The position numbers were made by a program, and so were the translations under genes. Positions 9,658 to 18,981 of a DNA stretch of 64,000 bases are shown here, one piece after another (position 1 is the first letter of the stretch; every line of letters begins with the position of its first letter). Origin of the DNA: Paraburkholderia sp. HP33-1 (GTDB taxonomy: Bacteria > Pseudomonadota > Gammaproteobacteria > Burkholderiales > Burkholderiaceae); the NCBI RefSeq assembly GCF_021390595.1, contig NZ_JAJEJR010000002.1, positions 2,232,001 through 2,296,000 on the forward strand. The letters are read 5' to 3'. A model generated the notes under the pieces. It was not told the origin of the DNA. It was given only the letters and a program-made list of their open reading frames with translations, and did no database searches.

Positions 9658-11213
9658 GCGGCACTCGCTACGGTTGGGTTCGAAGATAGATGCACAGGCC
9701 GGATCGCGGCGCCCAGGATGTCTTCCTGCGTGAGACCGTCGTTGACGAAGTCGCCGCGCAATTCGCCCTCGCCGATCACGAGCACACGGTCGCTGATGCC
9801 GAGCACTTCCGGCAATTCGGACGACACCATCACGATCGACATGCCGCGCTGCGCCAGCTGAAAGATCAGCTTGTAGATTTCGTATTTCGCGCCGACGTCG
9901 ACGCCGCGCGTCGGTTCGTCGAGGATCAGCACCGTCGGGTTGGTCAGCAGCATGCGCGTGAGCACGGCCTTCTGCTGATTGCCGCCCGACAGACTTGCAA
10001 TCGATAGCATCGGATTCGCGGCGCGCACGGAAAGCCGCTTCATTTCCGTATGAATCGTGTCGAGCTCCGCCGCGGAATCGATCCGCCCGCCCGACGCGAA
10101 CCGCTGCAACACGGCAAGCGTGATGTTATGGCCGACGCTCAGGCCCGGCACGATGCCGTGGCGCTTGCGGTCCTCGGGCACCATCGCGATACCGGCGCGA
10201 ATCGCGTCGATCGGCGCGCGAATCTTCAACGGCTTGCCGTCGAGCACGACGTTCGCCTCGCTGATGCCAGGATACGCGCCGAAGATCGCCTGCATCAGCT
10301 CGGTGCGGCCTGCGCCGACGAGCCCCGCGACGCCGAGAATTTCCCCGCGTCGCAACGAGAACGACACGTCGTCCACACGCTTGCGGCGCGGATTGGTCAC
10401 GTCGAAACAGGTAACGTTGCGCGCCTCGAAGATCACGTCGCCGATCGGATGCGGCTCGCGCGGAAACAGGTTCTTGATCTCGCGGCCGACCATCAGCGAG
10501 ATGATGCGGTCGGTGGTCAGAGCGTGCATCGGCTCGGTCGCGACGTGGCGGCCGTCGCGAATCACGCTGATCGTGTCGCAAACGGCGGCGACTTCATCGA
10601 GCTTGTGCGAGATGTACACGCACGCGATACCGCGCCGCTTCAGATCGCGCACGATGTCGAGCAGAATCGCGATTTCGGAGGCGGTCAGCGACGACGAGGG
10701 TTCGTCAAGAATCAGCAGCTTCGCGCGCTTGTTGAGCGCCTTCGCGATTTCGATCAGTTGCTGATGACCGCCGCCGTAGTTCATCACCGGCTGCGCGGCA
10801 TTGATGCCACTGATGCCGAGTTCGCGCAGCAGTTCGTCGGCGCGCTGATACATCGCCGCGTAGTTCATGCGCCCGCCAGGCAGCGTGATCTCGTTGCCGA
10901 GAAAGATGTTCTCCGCGACCGACAGCTCGGGCACGAGCATCAGTTCCTGGTGAATGATGATGATGCCCGCGCGTTCGGTGTCGCGCACGCTCGCGGCCTT
11001 TAGCGGCTCGCCTTCCCAGGTTATTTCGCCATCCCACGTACCGTGCGGATAAACGCCGGACAGCACCTTCATCAGCGTCGATTTGCCCGCGCCATTTTCG
11101 CCGCACAGGCCCACGCATTCGCCCGGCGACACGGTCAGATCGATGCCGTCTAGCGCCTTCACGCCGGAAAAAGCTTTGACGATGCCGCGCATCGTCAGAA
11201 GAGGTTGCGTCAT
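9654..11213 (-). CDS. xylG: D-xylose ABC transporter ATP-binding protein XylG
   Basis: A 519-residue tandem ATPase of the sugar (carbohydrate uptake 2) class. The first domain has Walker [10 protein letters not shown] near residue 38 and Walker [12 protein letters not shown] near 165; the second has the degenerate nucleotide site [10 protein letters not shown] near 295 and [11 protein letters not shown] with [11 protein letters not shown] near 410-430. It powers xylose import with XylH and XylF. A GAGG ribosome site precedes the ATG. It starts 95 bases after xylF, and that gap contains a strong hairpin (11250-11283), a common arrangement that lets the binding protein be made in excess. Confidence 0.94.
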   Translation of the reverse strand: MTQPLLTMRGIVKAFSGVKALDGIDLTVSPGECVGLCGENGAGKSTLMKVLSGVYPHGTWDGEITWEGEPLKAASVRDTERAGIIIIHQELMLVPELSVAENIFLGNEITLPGGRMNYAAMYQRADELLRELGISGINAAQPVMNYGGGHQQLIEIAKALNKRAKLLILDEPSSSLTASEIAILLDIVRDLKRRGIACVYISHKLDEVAAVCDTISVIRDGRHVATEPMHALTTDRIISLMVGREIKNLFPREPHPIGDVIFEARNVTCFDVTNPRRKRVDDVSFSLRRGEILGVAGLVGAGRTELMQAIFGAYPGISEANVVLDGKPLKIRAPIDAIRAGIAMVPEDRKRHGIVPGLSVGHNITLAVLQRFASGGRIDSAAELDTIHTEMKRLSVRAANPMLSIASLSGGNQQKAVLTRMLLTNPTVLILDEPTRGVDVGAKYEIYKLIFQLAQRGMSIVMVSSELPEVLGISDRVLVIGEGELRGDFVNDGLTQEDILGAAIRPVHLSSNPTVASAA

Positions 11214-11249
11214 TCGTTATGCCTCGCTGCAAGGTGGGCCGATGTTCGA

Positions 11250-11283
11250 CCACGCTCCTGGGTGCGATGACCCCGGAGCGTGG
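11250..11283 (-). other. Intercistronic hairpin between xylF and xylG
   Basis: A perfect 9-bp stem (11250-11258 with 11275-11283) encloses an inner GGGT/ACCC stem. There is no T run, so it is not a classical terminator. In sugar ABC operons such structures after the binding-protein gene usually stabilise upstream mRNA or attenuate transcription into the ATPase and permease genes; that role is inferred. Confidence 0.6.
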
Positions 11284-11308
11284 CGTTGACATCGCGCCCG
11301 TCTTCGTT

Positions 11309-12337
11309 TTATTTGCTTGCGAGCTGTTCCTGCGTGTAGAAGCCGTCCTTCACGACGACGTCGAGGTTGGCCTTCGTCAGCTTGGTCGGCTGCAGCAGCA
11401 CCGTATCGACCTTCTTCTTGCCGTTGTCGTATTGCGCGTTGAACCCCGGCTTCTCACCCTTGGCAAGCGCAACCGACAGCTTCGCCGCTTCGCCCGCGAT
11501 CAGCTTCAGCGGCTTGTAGACCGTCATCGTCTGCGTACCGGCCGCGACGCGCTTCACAGCAGCGAGGTCGGCATCCTGACCCGAGATCGGTACCTTGCCT
11601 GCGAGGCCCTGTGCGGCGAGCGCCTGGATCGCGCCGCCAGCGGTGCCGTCATTCGACGCGACGACGGCGTCGATCTTGTTGTTGTTCGCGGTCAGCGCGT
11701 CTTCCATGATGCGCAGCGCGGTCGATGCGCTCCACTCCGGCACCCACTGCTGGCCGACCACCTTGATGTCACCCTTGTCGATCGCGGGCTGCAGCACCTT
11801 CAGTTGGCCCTGGCGCAGCATCTTCGCGTTGTTGTCGGTGGGCGCGCCGCCGAGCAGGAAGTAGTTGCCCTTCGGCCGTACGTCGTAGACGCCCTGCGCC
11901 TGCATTTCGCCGACCTTCTCATTGTCGAACGAGATATAGGCGTCGACATCGGCGTCGAGAATCAGGCGGTCATACGACACGACCTTGATGCCCGCTTTTC
12001 TCGCTTCAGCCACCACGTTGCCGAGTGTCTTCGAGTTGAACGGCACGATCACGATCACGTCGACGCCGCGCGAGATCAGGTTTTCGATCTGCGAGATCTG
12101 ACGCTCCTCGCTCGCATCGGCCGATTGCACCGACACTTTCGCGCCGAGTTTTTCCGCCGCGGCGACGAAATAGTCGCGGTCGCGCGACCAGCGCTCGACG
12201 CGCAGATCGTCAATACAGAAGCCGATTTCCGGATGATCCTTGCTGGCGTGCGCGAGCGGTGCGGCGAGCGACAGGCTGGCGAGTACCGCGCCGCATAGCA
12301 GCGAACCGAGTACGTTACGACGCATTGCGAACTTCAT
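11309..12337 (-). CDS. xylF: D-xylose-binding periplasmic protein XylF
   Basis: A 342-residue periplasmic sugar-binding protein with an N-terminal signal peptide (positively charged MKFAMRRN, hydrophobic core, cleavage near AHA-SKD at about residue 30). The mature protein has the type I periplasmic-binding fold, with typical segments such as IGFCIDDLRVERWSRDRDYF and ISGQDADLAAVKRVAAGTQT. The DDLRVERW signature near the N-terminus fits XylF. The ATG at 12337 has an AAGGAG ribosome site 7 bases upstream; upstream in-frame codons reach into an untranslated region and are not expected to be used. It delivers xylose to XylGH. Confidence 0.94.
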   Translation of the reverse strand: MKFAMRRNVLGSLLCGAVLASLSLAAPLAHASKDHPEIGFCIDDLRVERWSRDRDYFVAAAEKLGAKVSVQSADASEERQISQIENLISRGVDVIVIVPFNSKTLGNVVAEARKAGIKVVSYDRLILDADVDAYISFDNEKVGEMQAQGVYDVRPKGNYFLLGGAPTDNNAKMLRQGQLKVLQPAIDKGDIKVVGQQWVPEWSASTALRIMEDALTANNNKIDAVVASNDGTAGGAIQALAAQGLAGKVPISGQDADLAAVKRVAAGTQTMTVYKPLKLIAGEAAKLSVALAKGEKPGFNAQYDNGKKKVDTVLLQPTKLTKANLDVVVKDGFYTQEQLASK

Positions 12338-12434
12338 TTTTGTCTCCTTGTTTGTGATATCCGGAATGCCGGGTGTATCGGTCTGCGCTGCGAGCCGCAG
12401 ACTCGAACAAGCGAAAACCCACTGCTTGCTGGTG

Positions 12435-12457
12435 CGCGCGGTCAACGTGGCCGCGCG
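12435..12457 (-). other. Intercistronic hairpin between xylA and xylF
   Basis: A perfect 7-bp GC-only stem (12435-12441 with 12451-12457, loop of 9) lies directly after the xylA stop in the 128-base gap to xylF. There is no U tract. It may stabilise the xylA message or allow differential expression within the operon; no promoter for xylF was recognisable in the gap. Confidence 0.45.
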
Positions 12458-12465
12458 ATCTTTAT

Positions 12466-13788
12466 TCAACGTCCGCTATAAATAGCCTGATTCACGATGT
12501 TTTCCATTTGCTCCTGCTGCCCGCTCACATGCCGCGGATTCAGATCACGCGCCAGCGTGTCCGACGCGAGCGTCGAGAGCGAATACTCGCCGGACAGGAT
12601 CTTGCGGCCGAACTCGCCATCCCAACCCGCGTAGCGTTGCCGCTTGAACTGATCGAGGCGCTCGTTTTCGACCAGTACCGCCGCGCGGTCAAGGCCGAGC
12701 GCGAGGTTGTCGATCGCACCGATGTGGCCATAAAACAGGTCTTCCGCATCGACGCTCTGGCGCCGCACTTTCGCATCGAAGTTCATGCCGCCGGTCGTGA
12801 AGCCGCCGTGGCGCAGAATCTCGTAGAAGGCCAGCGTCAATTCCTCGACGCTATTGGGAAATTGATCAGTATCCCAGCCATTTTGCGGATCGCCGCGATT
12901 CGCATCGACGCTGCCGAAAATGCCGAGCGCAAACGCGGTCGCAATCTCGTGATGGAACGAGTGGCCCGCGAGCGTCGCGTGATTCGCCTCGATGTTCACG
13001 CGAATCTCCTTATCGAGGCCGTGTTGCAGCAGGAAGCCGTGCACGGTCGCGACGTCGTAGTCGTATTGATGCTTGGTCGGCTCCTGCGGCTTCGGCTCGA
13101 TCAGCAGCGCACCCTTGAAACCGATCTTGTGCTTGTGGTCGACCACCATGTGCAGGAAGCGCGCAAACTGCTCGCGTTCGCGCACGAGGTCGGTGTTGAG
13201 CAGCGTGTCGTAGCCTTCGCGGCCACCCCACAGCACGTAGTTTTCGCCGCCGAGGCGCAGCGTCGCGTCGAGCGCATGGCGCACCTGGGTCGCGGCGAAT
13301 GCGAAGACCTCCGGATTCGGATTGGTTGCGGCGCCGGCTGCGTAACGCGGATTCGAAAACAGATTCGCGGTGCCCCACAGCAATTTGACGCCGGTGTCCT
13401 GCTGCTTGCGCGCGAGGTAGTCGGACACGCGCAGGAAGTTCTCGCTGTATTCCTTCACGCTCGCGCCTTCGGGCGAGACGTCGGTATCGTGGAACGTGTA
13501 GTAGGGTGTGCCGAGCTTCGAGAAGAATTCGAACGCGGCGTCGGCCTTTTGCAGCGCCCGCTCCATTGCGTCGCCGGGTTGCTGCCACGGCCGCCGGAAG
13601 GCGCCCTGACCGAAGATATCCACGCCGGGCCACACGAACGTATGCCAGTAGCACACGGCGATACGCAGATGTTCCTCGAGCGTCTTGCCGAGGACCTTCC
13701 TGCTCTTGTCGTAGTGACGGTATGCAAGCGGGTTGTCCGATTGCGGGCCTTCATAACGAATCTCGGGAATGTGTTCGAAGTAGGACAT
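12466..13788 (-). CDS. xylA: Xylose isomerase XylA
   Basis: A 440-residue protein, the normal length of the class II enzyme. It interconverts D-xylose and D-xylulose with two divalent metals. Signatures visible are the catalytic His segment ([12 protein letters not shown] near residue 100), [10 protein letters not shown], the metal-ligand region [15 protein letters not shown] near 233, and the active-site segment [23 protein letters not shown] near 270. The start at 13788 ([14 protein letters not shown]) matches the family N-terminus and has a GGGAGA ribosome site; upstream in-frame methionines lie in the divergent promoter region. It is the first gene of the xylAFGH operon. No xylulokinase gene is present in this stretch. 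Confidence 0.96.
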   Translation of the reverse strand: MSYFEHIPEIRYEGPQSDNPLAYRHYDKSRKVLGKTLEEHLRIAVCYWHTFVWPGVDIFGQGAFRRPWQQPGDAMERALQKADAAFEFFSKLGTPYYTFHDTDVSPEGASVKEYSENFLRVSDYLARKQQDTGVKLLWGTANLFSNPRYAAGAATNPNPEVFAFAATQVRHALDATLRLGGENYVLWGGREGYDTLLNTDLVREREQFARFLHMVVDHKHKIGFKGALLIEPKPQEPTKHQYDYDVATVHGFLLQHGLDKEIRVNIEANHATLAGHSFHHEIATAFALGIFGSVDANRGDPQNGWDTDQFPNSVEELTLAFYEILRHGGFTTGGMNFDAKVRRQSVDAEDLFYGHIGAIDNLALGLDRAAVLVENERLDQFKRQRYAGWDGEFGRKILSGEYSLSTLASDTLARDLNPRHVSGQQEQMENIVNQAIYSGR

Positions 13789-13881
13789 CGGCGTCTCCCA
13801 TGTATGCTGCATTGCAACCCGCGCGATCATGCCGCGCCGGCCGACAAAGTGACGCCATGCTGCCGCTTGCATGATGTGTCG

Positions 13882-13897
13882 GCAATTGCGAAATTGC
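13882..13897. promoter_or_regulatory. Palindrome in the xylA-xylR divergent region (candidate XylR operator)
   Basis: GCAATT-GCGA-AATTGC is a perfect 6-bp inverted repeat with a 4-base centre, located in the 270-base region between the divergent xylA and xylR genes. A TATACT hexamer at 13935-13940 on the plus strand could be the -10 of xylR. The position suits an operator for the XylR regulator, but binding is not shown by the sequence. Confidence 0.4.
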
Positions 13898-14058
13898 GCA
13901 GCACGCTTGATGTTTCTTACCGCCCGCGCGTTTGTATACTGCCGTCCCGCGATTCGGCGCCTAGAATAACCGGACGCTTAAAAACGGTGTTGCTCCCAGC
14001 CCCCGACACGATGGAGACAAAGGCGCGTGGTCCATTGACCCGCACGCCGCTTACCGCC

Positions 14059-15279
14059 ATGACCCGTCCACAAGCACCTCAGACAACCCATCGGATCGCG
14101 CTGCTGTTCAACGCGAACAAGGTCTACGACCGCGAGATCATCACCGGCATCGGCAACTACCTGCTGTCGACGCGCGTCGCGTGGGACCTTTTCCTCGAAG
14201 AGGACTTTCGCTGCCGGCTCGCGGGTATCGAGCGCTTCGACGGCGACGGCATCATTGCAGACTTCGACGACCCCGCCGTCGACGAAGCCCTGCGCGACTG
14301 TCCGCTGCCGGTGGTCGCCGTCGGTTCGTCGTACGAGGATCCGACGCAGTACCCTTCGGATTTACCCTATATCGCGACCGACAACAGCAAGCTCGTGTCG
14401 CTCGCGTACACGCATCTGATCGGCGCGGGTCTCGAAAACTTCGCGCTGTACAGCCTGCCGCAGGCACAGGAAAACCGTTGGGCGCAACAGCGCGAACTCG
14501 CATTCGCGCATCTGCGCAGTGCGGAGGGGCGCAGCGCCGCGCAGATCGATAGCGAGATCTATCGCGGTCTGTCGACGAGCGCGCCGTCCTGGAACCAGGC
14601 GATCGAACAGCTCACCGCATGGCTGCGGCAACTGCCGAAGCCGGTCGGCATCATCGCGGTGACCGACGCGCGGGCGCGGCACCTGTTGCAGGCGTGTCTG
14701 ATCGCGGGCATTCCGGTGCCCGAGGAAGTCGCCATCATCGGCATCGACAACGATCCGCTCACGCGTACGCTGACGCGCATTCCGCTGTCGTCGGTGATTC
14801 AGGGCACCGAGGAAATGGGCCGCACGGCCGCGCACATCCTGCATCAGATGCTGCACGGCGCGCGCTTTCCGGGGCGTCGCATCCTGGTGCCGCCGGTCGG
14901 CATCAACGTGCTCGAATCGACCCGGCATCAACCGCTCGCGAGTCCCTACGTGATGCGCGCACGGCATTTCATTCGTCAGTATGCGTGCCAGGGCATCCGC
15001 ACCGAGCAGGTGGCCGACTATGTGGGCGTGTCGCGCTCGTCGCTCGAAGAGTATTTCCGGCGCGAGCTTCAATGCACGGTGCATCAGGAAATCCTGCGCC
15101 ACAAGCTCGACGTCGCCAAGACGTTGCTTGCGAAACGCGACGCGTCGAGCGCGGAAGTCGCGATTCGCTGCGGCTTCACGTCACTGCAATACATGTACGC
15201 GGTATTTCGCCGCGAACTCGGCTGCACGCCGCGCGAATACCAGGAGCGCGTGGGCCCGAAGACGAAGACCACTGGCTGA
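14059..15279 (+). CDS. xylR: XylR-type transcriptional activator (periplasmic-binding-like domain plus AraC helix-turn-helix)
   Basis: A 406-residue protein. Residues ~15-280 are a LacI/periplasmic-binding-type sensor domain (RIALLFNANKVYDREIITGI; VAIIGIDNDPLTRTLTRIPL), and residues ~300-400 are an AraC-type DNA-binding domain (QVADYVGVSRSSLEEYFRRE; EVAIRCGFTSLQYMYAVFRR). This combination is specific to XylR, which activates xylose genes when xylose is bound. It is divergent from xylAFGH, as expected for the regulator. The frame is open far upstream, so the start is uncertain: ATG 14059 gives the usual N-terminus, ATG 14011 would add 16 residues, and neither has a clear ribosome site. Confidence 0.92.
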   Translation: MTRPQAPQTTHRIALLFNANKVYDREIITGIGNYLLSTRVAWDLFLEEDFRCRLAGIERFDGDGIIADFDDPAVDEALRDCPLPVVAVGSSYEDPTQYPSDLPYIATDNSKLVSLAYTHLIGAGLENFALYSLPQAQENRWAQQRELAFAHLRSAEGRSAAQIDSEIYRGLSTSAPSWNQAIEQLTAWLRQLPKPVGIIAVTDARARHLLQACLIAGIPVPEEVAIIGIDNDPLTRTLTRIPLSSVIQGTEEMGRTAAHILHQMLHGARFPGRRILVPPVGINVLESTRHQPLASPYVMRARHFIRQYACQGIRTEQVADYVGVSRSSLEEYFRRELQCTVHQEILRHKLDVAKTLLAKRDASSAEVAIRCGFTSLQYMYAVFRRELGCTPREYQERVGPKTKTTG

Positions 15280-15313
15280 GCGTGCTTTTCTATTTTTTCT
15301 TCGCACTGACCAC

Positions 15314-16399
15314 ATGATCAGCATTGCACAACTCTCTTCCGAACCGTGGGGCACGCTACCGGGCGGCGATCGCGTGCGGCTCTACACGTTACGCAACGCG
15401 CACGGCATGAAAGTCGCCATCAGCGACCTCGGCGCGACCTTGGTTTCGTGGCATGCGCCGGATCGCGCGGGACGTCTCGGCGATATTCTGCTCGGCCACG
15501 ACACGCCCGCCGAATACGTGGCGGCCACGACCTACATGGGCGGACTGATCGGCCGCTGGGCGAATCGCATTGCGGGCGCGCGCTTTTCGCTCGACGGCAT
15601 CGAGTACACGCTCGATCGCAACGAAGGTCCGAACCTGCTGCATGGCGGCACGATCGGATTTCATCGCGCGTTGTGGGACGTCAGCGAGGACGACGGCGCG
15701 TTGCTGATGCGGCTCGAGTCGCCTGAAGGCGATGCTGGTTTTCCTGGCAACGTGACCGTGCAGGTGCGCTATTCGCTCGACGATGACGGGACGCTGACGA
15801 TCGGATATGAAGCGATCACGGACGCGCCGACGCCACTCAATCTGACGAGCCATCCATACTTCAATCTGACCGGGCGCGCGGGCACCGACATTCGCGGCCA
15901 CGTGCTGTCGATCGACGCCGAGCGCTTTTTCGAAGTCGACGCGACGCTGATTCCATGCAATCTCGCCGACGTCGCGGGCAACGCATTCGACTTCCGGCAG
16001 AGCGCGCCGATCGGCGGCCGGCTCGACTGGCCGCATGCGCAACTCGCGCGAGCCGGTGGCTTCGATCATTGCTACGTACTGCGTGCGGCGCCTGATGCTG
16101 GCACCAACGACGCTACGCCGCCACTGCGCGAAGTCGCCTGCGCATACGATCCGGGCAGCGGACGCGAGTTGACCGTGGCGACCGATCAACGGGGCCTGCA
16201 GTTTTACTCTGGCAACGCACTGAACGGCAACCCGGGACGCGGCGGCGTTCGCTATCAACGGTACGCCGGTTTGTGCCTCGAGGCGGGCGGTTTTCCGAAC
16301 GAGGTCAATATGACCGGACAGGACGAAGTGATCGTGCGACCCGGTGATACTTACCGGCAAATCACGACTTACCGCGTCGATGTGCGCAAAGGTGTGTGA
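15314..16399 (+). CDS. galM: Aldose 1-epimerase (mutarotase)
   Basis: A 361-residue protein of the GalM family, which interconverts alpha and beta anomers of aldoses. Family segments are GLIGRWANRIAGARFSLDG near residue 75, the catalytic His region LNLTSHPYFNL near 177, FDHCYVL near 248 (conserved Asp) and the C-terminal LCLEAGGFPNEVN containing the catalytic Glu near 320. It starts 34 bases after xylR and probably shares its transcript, so here it likely supplies the xylose anomer used by XylA. The upstream open frame overlaps xylR out of frame; ATG 15314 gives the family start. Confidence 0.92.
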   Translation: MISIAQLSSEPWGTLPGGDRVRLYTLRNAHGMKVAISDLGATLVSWHAPDRAGRLGDILLGHDTPAEYVAATTYMGGLIGRWANRIAGARFSLDGIEYTLDRNEGPNLLHGGTIGFHRALWDVSEDDGALLMRLESPEGDAGFPGNVTVQVRYSLDDDGTLTIGYEAITDAPTPLNLTSHPYFNLTGRAGTDIRGHVLSIDAERFFEVDATLIPCNLADVAGNAFDFRQSAPIGGRLDWPHAQLARAGGFDHCYVLRAAPDAGTNDATPPLREVACAYDPGSGRELTVATDQRGLQFYSGNALNGNPGRGGVRYQRYAGLCLEAGGFPNEVNMTGQDEVIVRPGDTYRQITTYRVDVRKGV

Positions 16400-16590
16400 C
16401 TATATTGACACGCGCTTTTCCACTGTTTTACGAAAACGGCGAAAACGAGATTACAGCTCGCCGACTGCCTGTTCTCCGCAATACTGAATTAGTCGACTAG
16501 TGGTTTTCCCCGAATGCGCTCGCTCCTAGACTGCGTCCATGGCACCCGCAATGCCGCGGTGCTGGACAGACAACTACGGAGGGAAACATC

Positions 16591-16905
16591 ATGAAATCGC
16601 TTATCCAGGCAGTTGCGCTCGCTGCCGTGATCGCCGCTCCAGTCGCGGCGTTCGCACAATCGGAACAGCCGATCACGCGCGCCGAAGTCAAGGCAGAAGT
16701 GCAGCAACTCGAACGGGCGGGTTATAACCCGGCCACCGCATTCGATGCCCAGTATCCCGCGGACATTCAGGCGGCCGAGGCGCGCGTCTCCGCGATGAAC
16801 GCGAAGGGCCAGGGCGACACTTCGGGATATGGGTCGCCGATGGGCGGATCGTCGCAATCCGGCCCCGGCCAGCATCCGCTGTGGGTCAATCCGGACGGTC
16901 AGTGA
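16591..16905 (+). CDS. DUF4148-domain small exported protein
   Basis: A 104-residue protein with a cleavable signal peptide (MKSLIQAVALAAVIAAPVAAFA, cleavage near AFA-QS) followed by the DUF4148 core (TRAEVKAEVQQLERAGYNPA, FDAQYPADIQAAEARV). DUF4148 proteins are small periplasmic proteins abundant in Burkholderiales, with no known function. An ACGGAGGGA ribosome site sits before the ATG. The tail is Gly/Ser/Gln-rich. It stands alone on the plus strand and is followed by a strong terminator. A related core is found in the lipoprotein encoded at 17081-17392. Confidence 0.85.
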   Translation: MKSLIQAVALAAVIAAPVAAFAQSEQPITRAEVKAEVQQLERAGYNPATAFDAQYPADIQAAEARVSAMNAKGQGDTSGYGSPMGGSSQSGPGQHPLWVNPDGQ

Positions 16906-17003
16906 AGACCGGCGAACGTATTGCAAGCGACGCTGGCGAGGAAAGATCGGTGAGTTAATAACCTCTTTTGCCTGTGTGATTTTCGCCGTTTCGACCTGAG
17001 ATG

Positions 17004-17040
17004 AAGCGAGCCATGCTTTCAAAGCATGCGCTCGCTTTTT
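17004..17040 (+). terminator. Intrinsic terminator after the DUF4148 gene
   Basis: An AGCGAG/CTCGCT outer stem and an ATGCTTT/AAAGCAT inner stem form a long hairpin followed by TTTTT. It ends the transcript of the DUF4148 gene and stands just before the convergent lipoprotein gene. Confidence 0.85.
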
Positions 17041-17080
17041 GCGTTTATACGGCGATCGGGAACGTGCCGCTACTGCCAAC

Positions 17081-17392
17081 TCAGCCAGACCGCGCCTGCG
17101 GGCATTCTGACTGATACCAGATCTCCACCTTGCGCTGCGCGCGCTCGAGACTCGCCGGATAATCAGGATCAAAGCGTCGCTCAGGGTGGTAGCCCGCTTG
17201 CTGCAACGCCGCCAGTTCGCTCATGCTTCGCTCGTGAGTGGCGGGTGCCTTGTTCCTGAGGTCGGTCAGGTCGCGGCATTGCGTTGCGCTGAGATGTGTT
17301 TGGGCGCCTCCGTTCCCGCCGTCCGTGGCACAGCCAACGAGCGTAAGCACCAACGCGGCAAGAATCGACCGCATCTGCGTTGCGATGTTCAT
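17081..17392 (-). CDS. Small lipoprotein with a DUF4148-like core
   Basis: A 103-residue protein with a lipoprotein signal (hydrophobic ILAALVLTLVGC, lipobox LVGC at about residues 17-20). The C-terminal half contains ELAALQQAGYHPERRFDPDY followed by PASLERAQRKV, which matches the pattern L..AGY.P...FD..YPA....A...V of the DUF4148 protein encoded 180 bases away on the other strand. Between them are two Cys residues outside the lipobox. Function is unknown. The pair suggests an old local duplication in which one copy became lipid-anchored; that is inference. Confidence 0.7.
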   Translation of the reverse strand: MNIATQMRSILAALVLTLVGCATDGGNGGAQTHLSATQCRDLTDLRNKAPATHERSMSELAALQQAGYHPERRFDPDYPASLERAQRKVEIWYQSECPQARSG

Positions 17393-17499
17393 TTCGTGTC
17401 TCCTTGCGGTCAGGCAACCCTTGAATTATTCGAAACGCCGGCGAAAGTCGCCACTCATTTCATCAACCATGTAGTCGATACAGACCAAGGAGAAATGCG

Positions 17500-18321
17500 A
17501 TGCCCCGCACCGCCGCTGAAAAACGCGCCGCTTTCCGCGCGCTGCACTCGTCTGGCTGTTTCGTGCTGCCCAATCCGTGGGACGCAGGCAGCGCCCGCTT
17601 TTTGCGCACGCTCGGCTTCAAGGCGCTCGCGACCACGAGTTCCGGCTTTGCGTGGTCGACCGGGCATGCGGACAACACGCTGCCGCGCGAGGTGATTCTC
17701 GCGCACCTGCGGACGATCGTCGATGCGACCGATCTGCCGGTCAATGCCGACTTCGAAAGCGGCTTCGGCCGCGATCCGGAAGAAGTCGCCGAAAGCGTGA
17801 CGCTCGCGGTGGCAACGGGCGTCGCGGGTCTGTCGATCGAGGACTCGACCGGCAACCCCGCCGCGCCGCTCTTTCCGGTCGACGTCGCCGTTGAGCGGCT
17901 CAGCGCGGCGCGCCGTGCGATCGATCAGAACGGCGGCGACACGCTGCTGATCGGCCGCGCGGAAAATTTCGTCGCCGGCAAGCCCGATCTCGACGACGCG
18001 ATCGCGCGTCTGAAGGCCTATGCGGCGGCGGGCGCCGATTGCCTGTACGCGCCCGGCATCCAGACGCGCGAGCAGATCGAAGCGGTGGTCGCGGCCGTCG
18101 CGCCGAAGCCTGTCAATCTGCTGATCGGCTCGACATCGAATCTGACCTTGCAGGATGTGGCCGCGCTCGGTGTACGGCGAATCAGCGTCGGCGGCGGGCT
18201 CGCGCGCGCGGCGTGGGGTGGTTTCATGCAGGCCGCTCAGGCGCTGGACGATGGCCGTTTCGACTTTTCCGGCGCGGCGGCGGGCACGCAACTCAACGCG
18301 CTTTTCACTCGCGATGCGTGA
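17500..18321 (+). CDS. Isocitrate lyase/PEP mutase superfamily enzyme
   Basis: A 273-residue (beta/alpha)8 enzyme of the PEP mutase/isocitrate lyase superfamily. Seen are VLPNPWDAGSARFL near residue 22, the metal/substrate region LPVNADFESGFGRDPEEV near 82-100, and GVAGLSIEDSTGNP near 107 (conserved Glu-Asp). The KKCGH-type loop of true isocitrate lyases is absent, so it belongs to the loosely characterised oxaloacetate hydrolase/carboxy-PEP mutase-like group found across Proteobacteria; the substrate is unknown. An AAGGAG ribosome site precedes ATG 17500. It lies 77 bases upstream of a RidA gene, probably the same transcript. Confidence 0.85.
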   Translation: MPRTAAEKRAAFRALHSSGCFVLPNPWDAGSARFLRTLGFKALATTSSGFAWSTGHADNTLPREVILAHLRTIVDATDLPVNADFESGFGRDPEEVAESVTLAVATGVAGLSIEDSTGNPAAPLFPVDVAVERLSAARRAIDQNGGDTLLIGRAENFVAGKPDLDDAIARLKAYAAAGADCLYAPGIQTREQIEAVVAAVAPKPVNLLIGSTSNLTLQDVAALGVRRISVGGGLARAAWGGFMQAAQALDDGRFDFSGAAAGTQLNALFTRDA

Positions 18322-18398
18322 AGCACCCGAACGCCCCGAACCGCGCAGGTTCCCTCCCCCCGCTGCGCAAGCGGACACCTCTAAAGCAGGAGATCGCC

Positions 18399-18794
18399 AT
18401 GGCTCGCGAAATCATTCGCGTCGAACCGTTGTCCACGTACCTCGAAAAATTGAAAGCGCCGGCCTGCGCCGTCACGCGTCACGCTGACACGGTCTACGTG
18501 TCGGGCCTTCCGCCGTTCGATCCCGAGACCGGAGTACCGGTCGACGCGCCAATCGAACGGCAGACCGAACTCGTGCTCGAGCAGATGAAGCTGTGTCTGG
18601 AAACAGCCGGCTCGTCGCTCGATCACGTGCTCAAGTGCAACATCTATTGCACATCGGTCGAGAAATTCGCCGCGGTCAACGCGATCTACACGCGCTATTT
18701 TCCGGTCGATCCGCCGGCGCGCATTTTCGTCAACGTGCCCGCATGGCCGGGGCATTTCGACATCGAGATCGATTGCGTCGCGGCCGTCAGATAG
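18399..18794 (+). CDS. RidA/YjgF-family protein (enamine/imine deaminase-like)
   Basis: A 131-residue protein of RidA length and pattern: TVYVSGLPPFDPETG near residue 31, LEQMKLCLETAGSSLDHVLKCNIY near 60-84 and FPVDPPARIFVNVPAW near 105. The Arg of PPARIFV corresponds to the conserved carboxylate-binding Arg of RidA proteins, which hydrolyse reactive enamines. The ATG at 18399 follows an AGCAGGAGA ribosome site. It sits between a PEP mutase-like enzyme and an XRE-cupin regulator, an arrangement that suggests a small amino-acid or nitrogen-compound catabolic unit, though no substrate can be named. Confidence 0.85.
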   Translation: MAREIIRVEPLSTYLEKLKAPACAVTRHADTVYVSGLPPFDPETGVPVDAPIERQTELVLEQMKLCLETAGSSLDHVLKCNIYCTSVEKFAAVNAIYTRYFPVDPPARIFVNVPAWPGHFDIEIDCVAAVR

Positions 18795-18981
18795 GCTGCC
18801 GGCAGACTGCGCACCCAGGCGTTCGCAGGCCGAGTCGAAATCGCCGGAATGCCCAGCGTTTCCGATGAGAAAAGCACGTGAACGTCTGAACTGGCGCACA
18901 AAGGCTTCCGTCGCGTCAAATGTTATGATCGGAAACATCATTCGCTCCGATCAAGCGCGCACCCGAACAGCGGCAAGCCTC

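Noticed and set aside
12373..14058. A very long open frame running into xylR suggests a 968-residue fusion protein.
   Set aside because: The upstream part lies antisense to xylA and the divergent promoter region and has the Arg-rich composition of a shadow frame; only the XylR part has family features.
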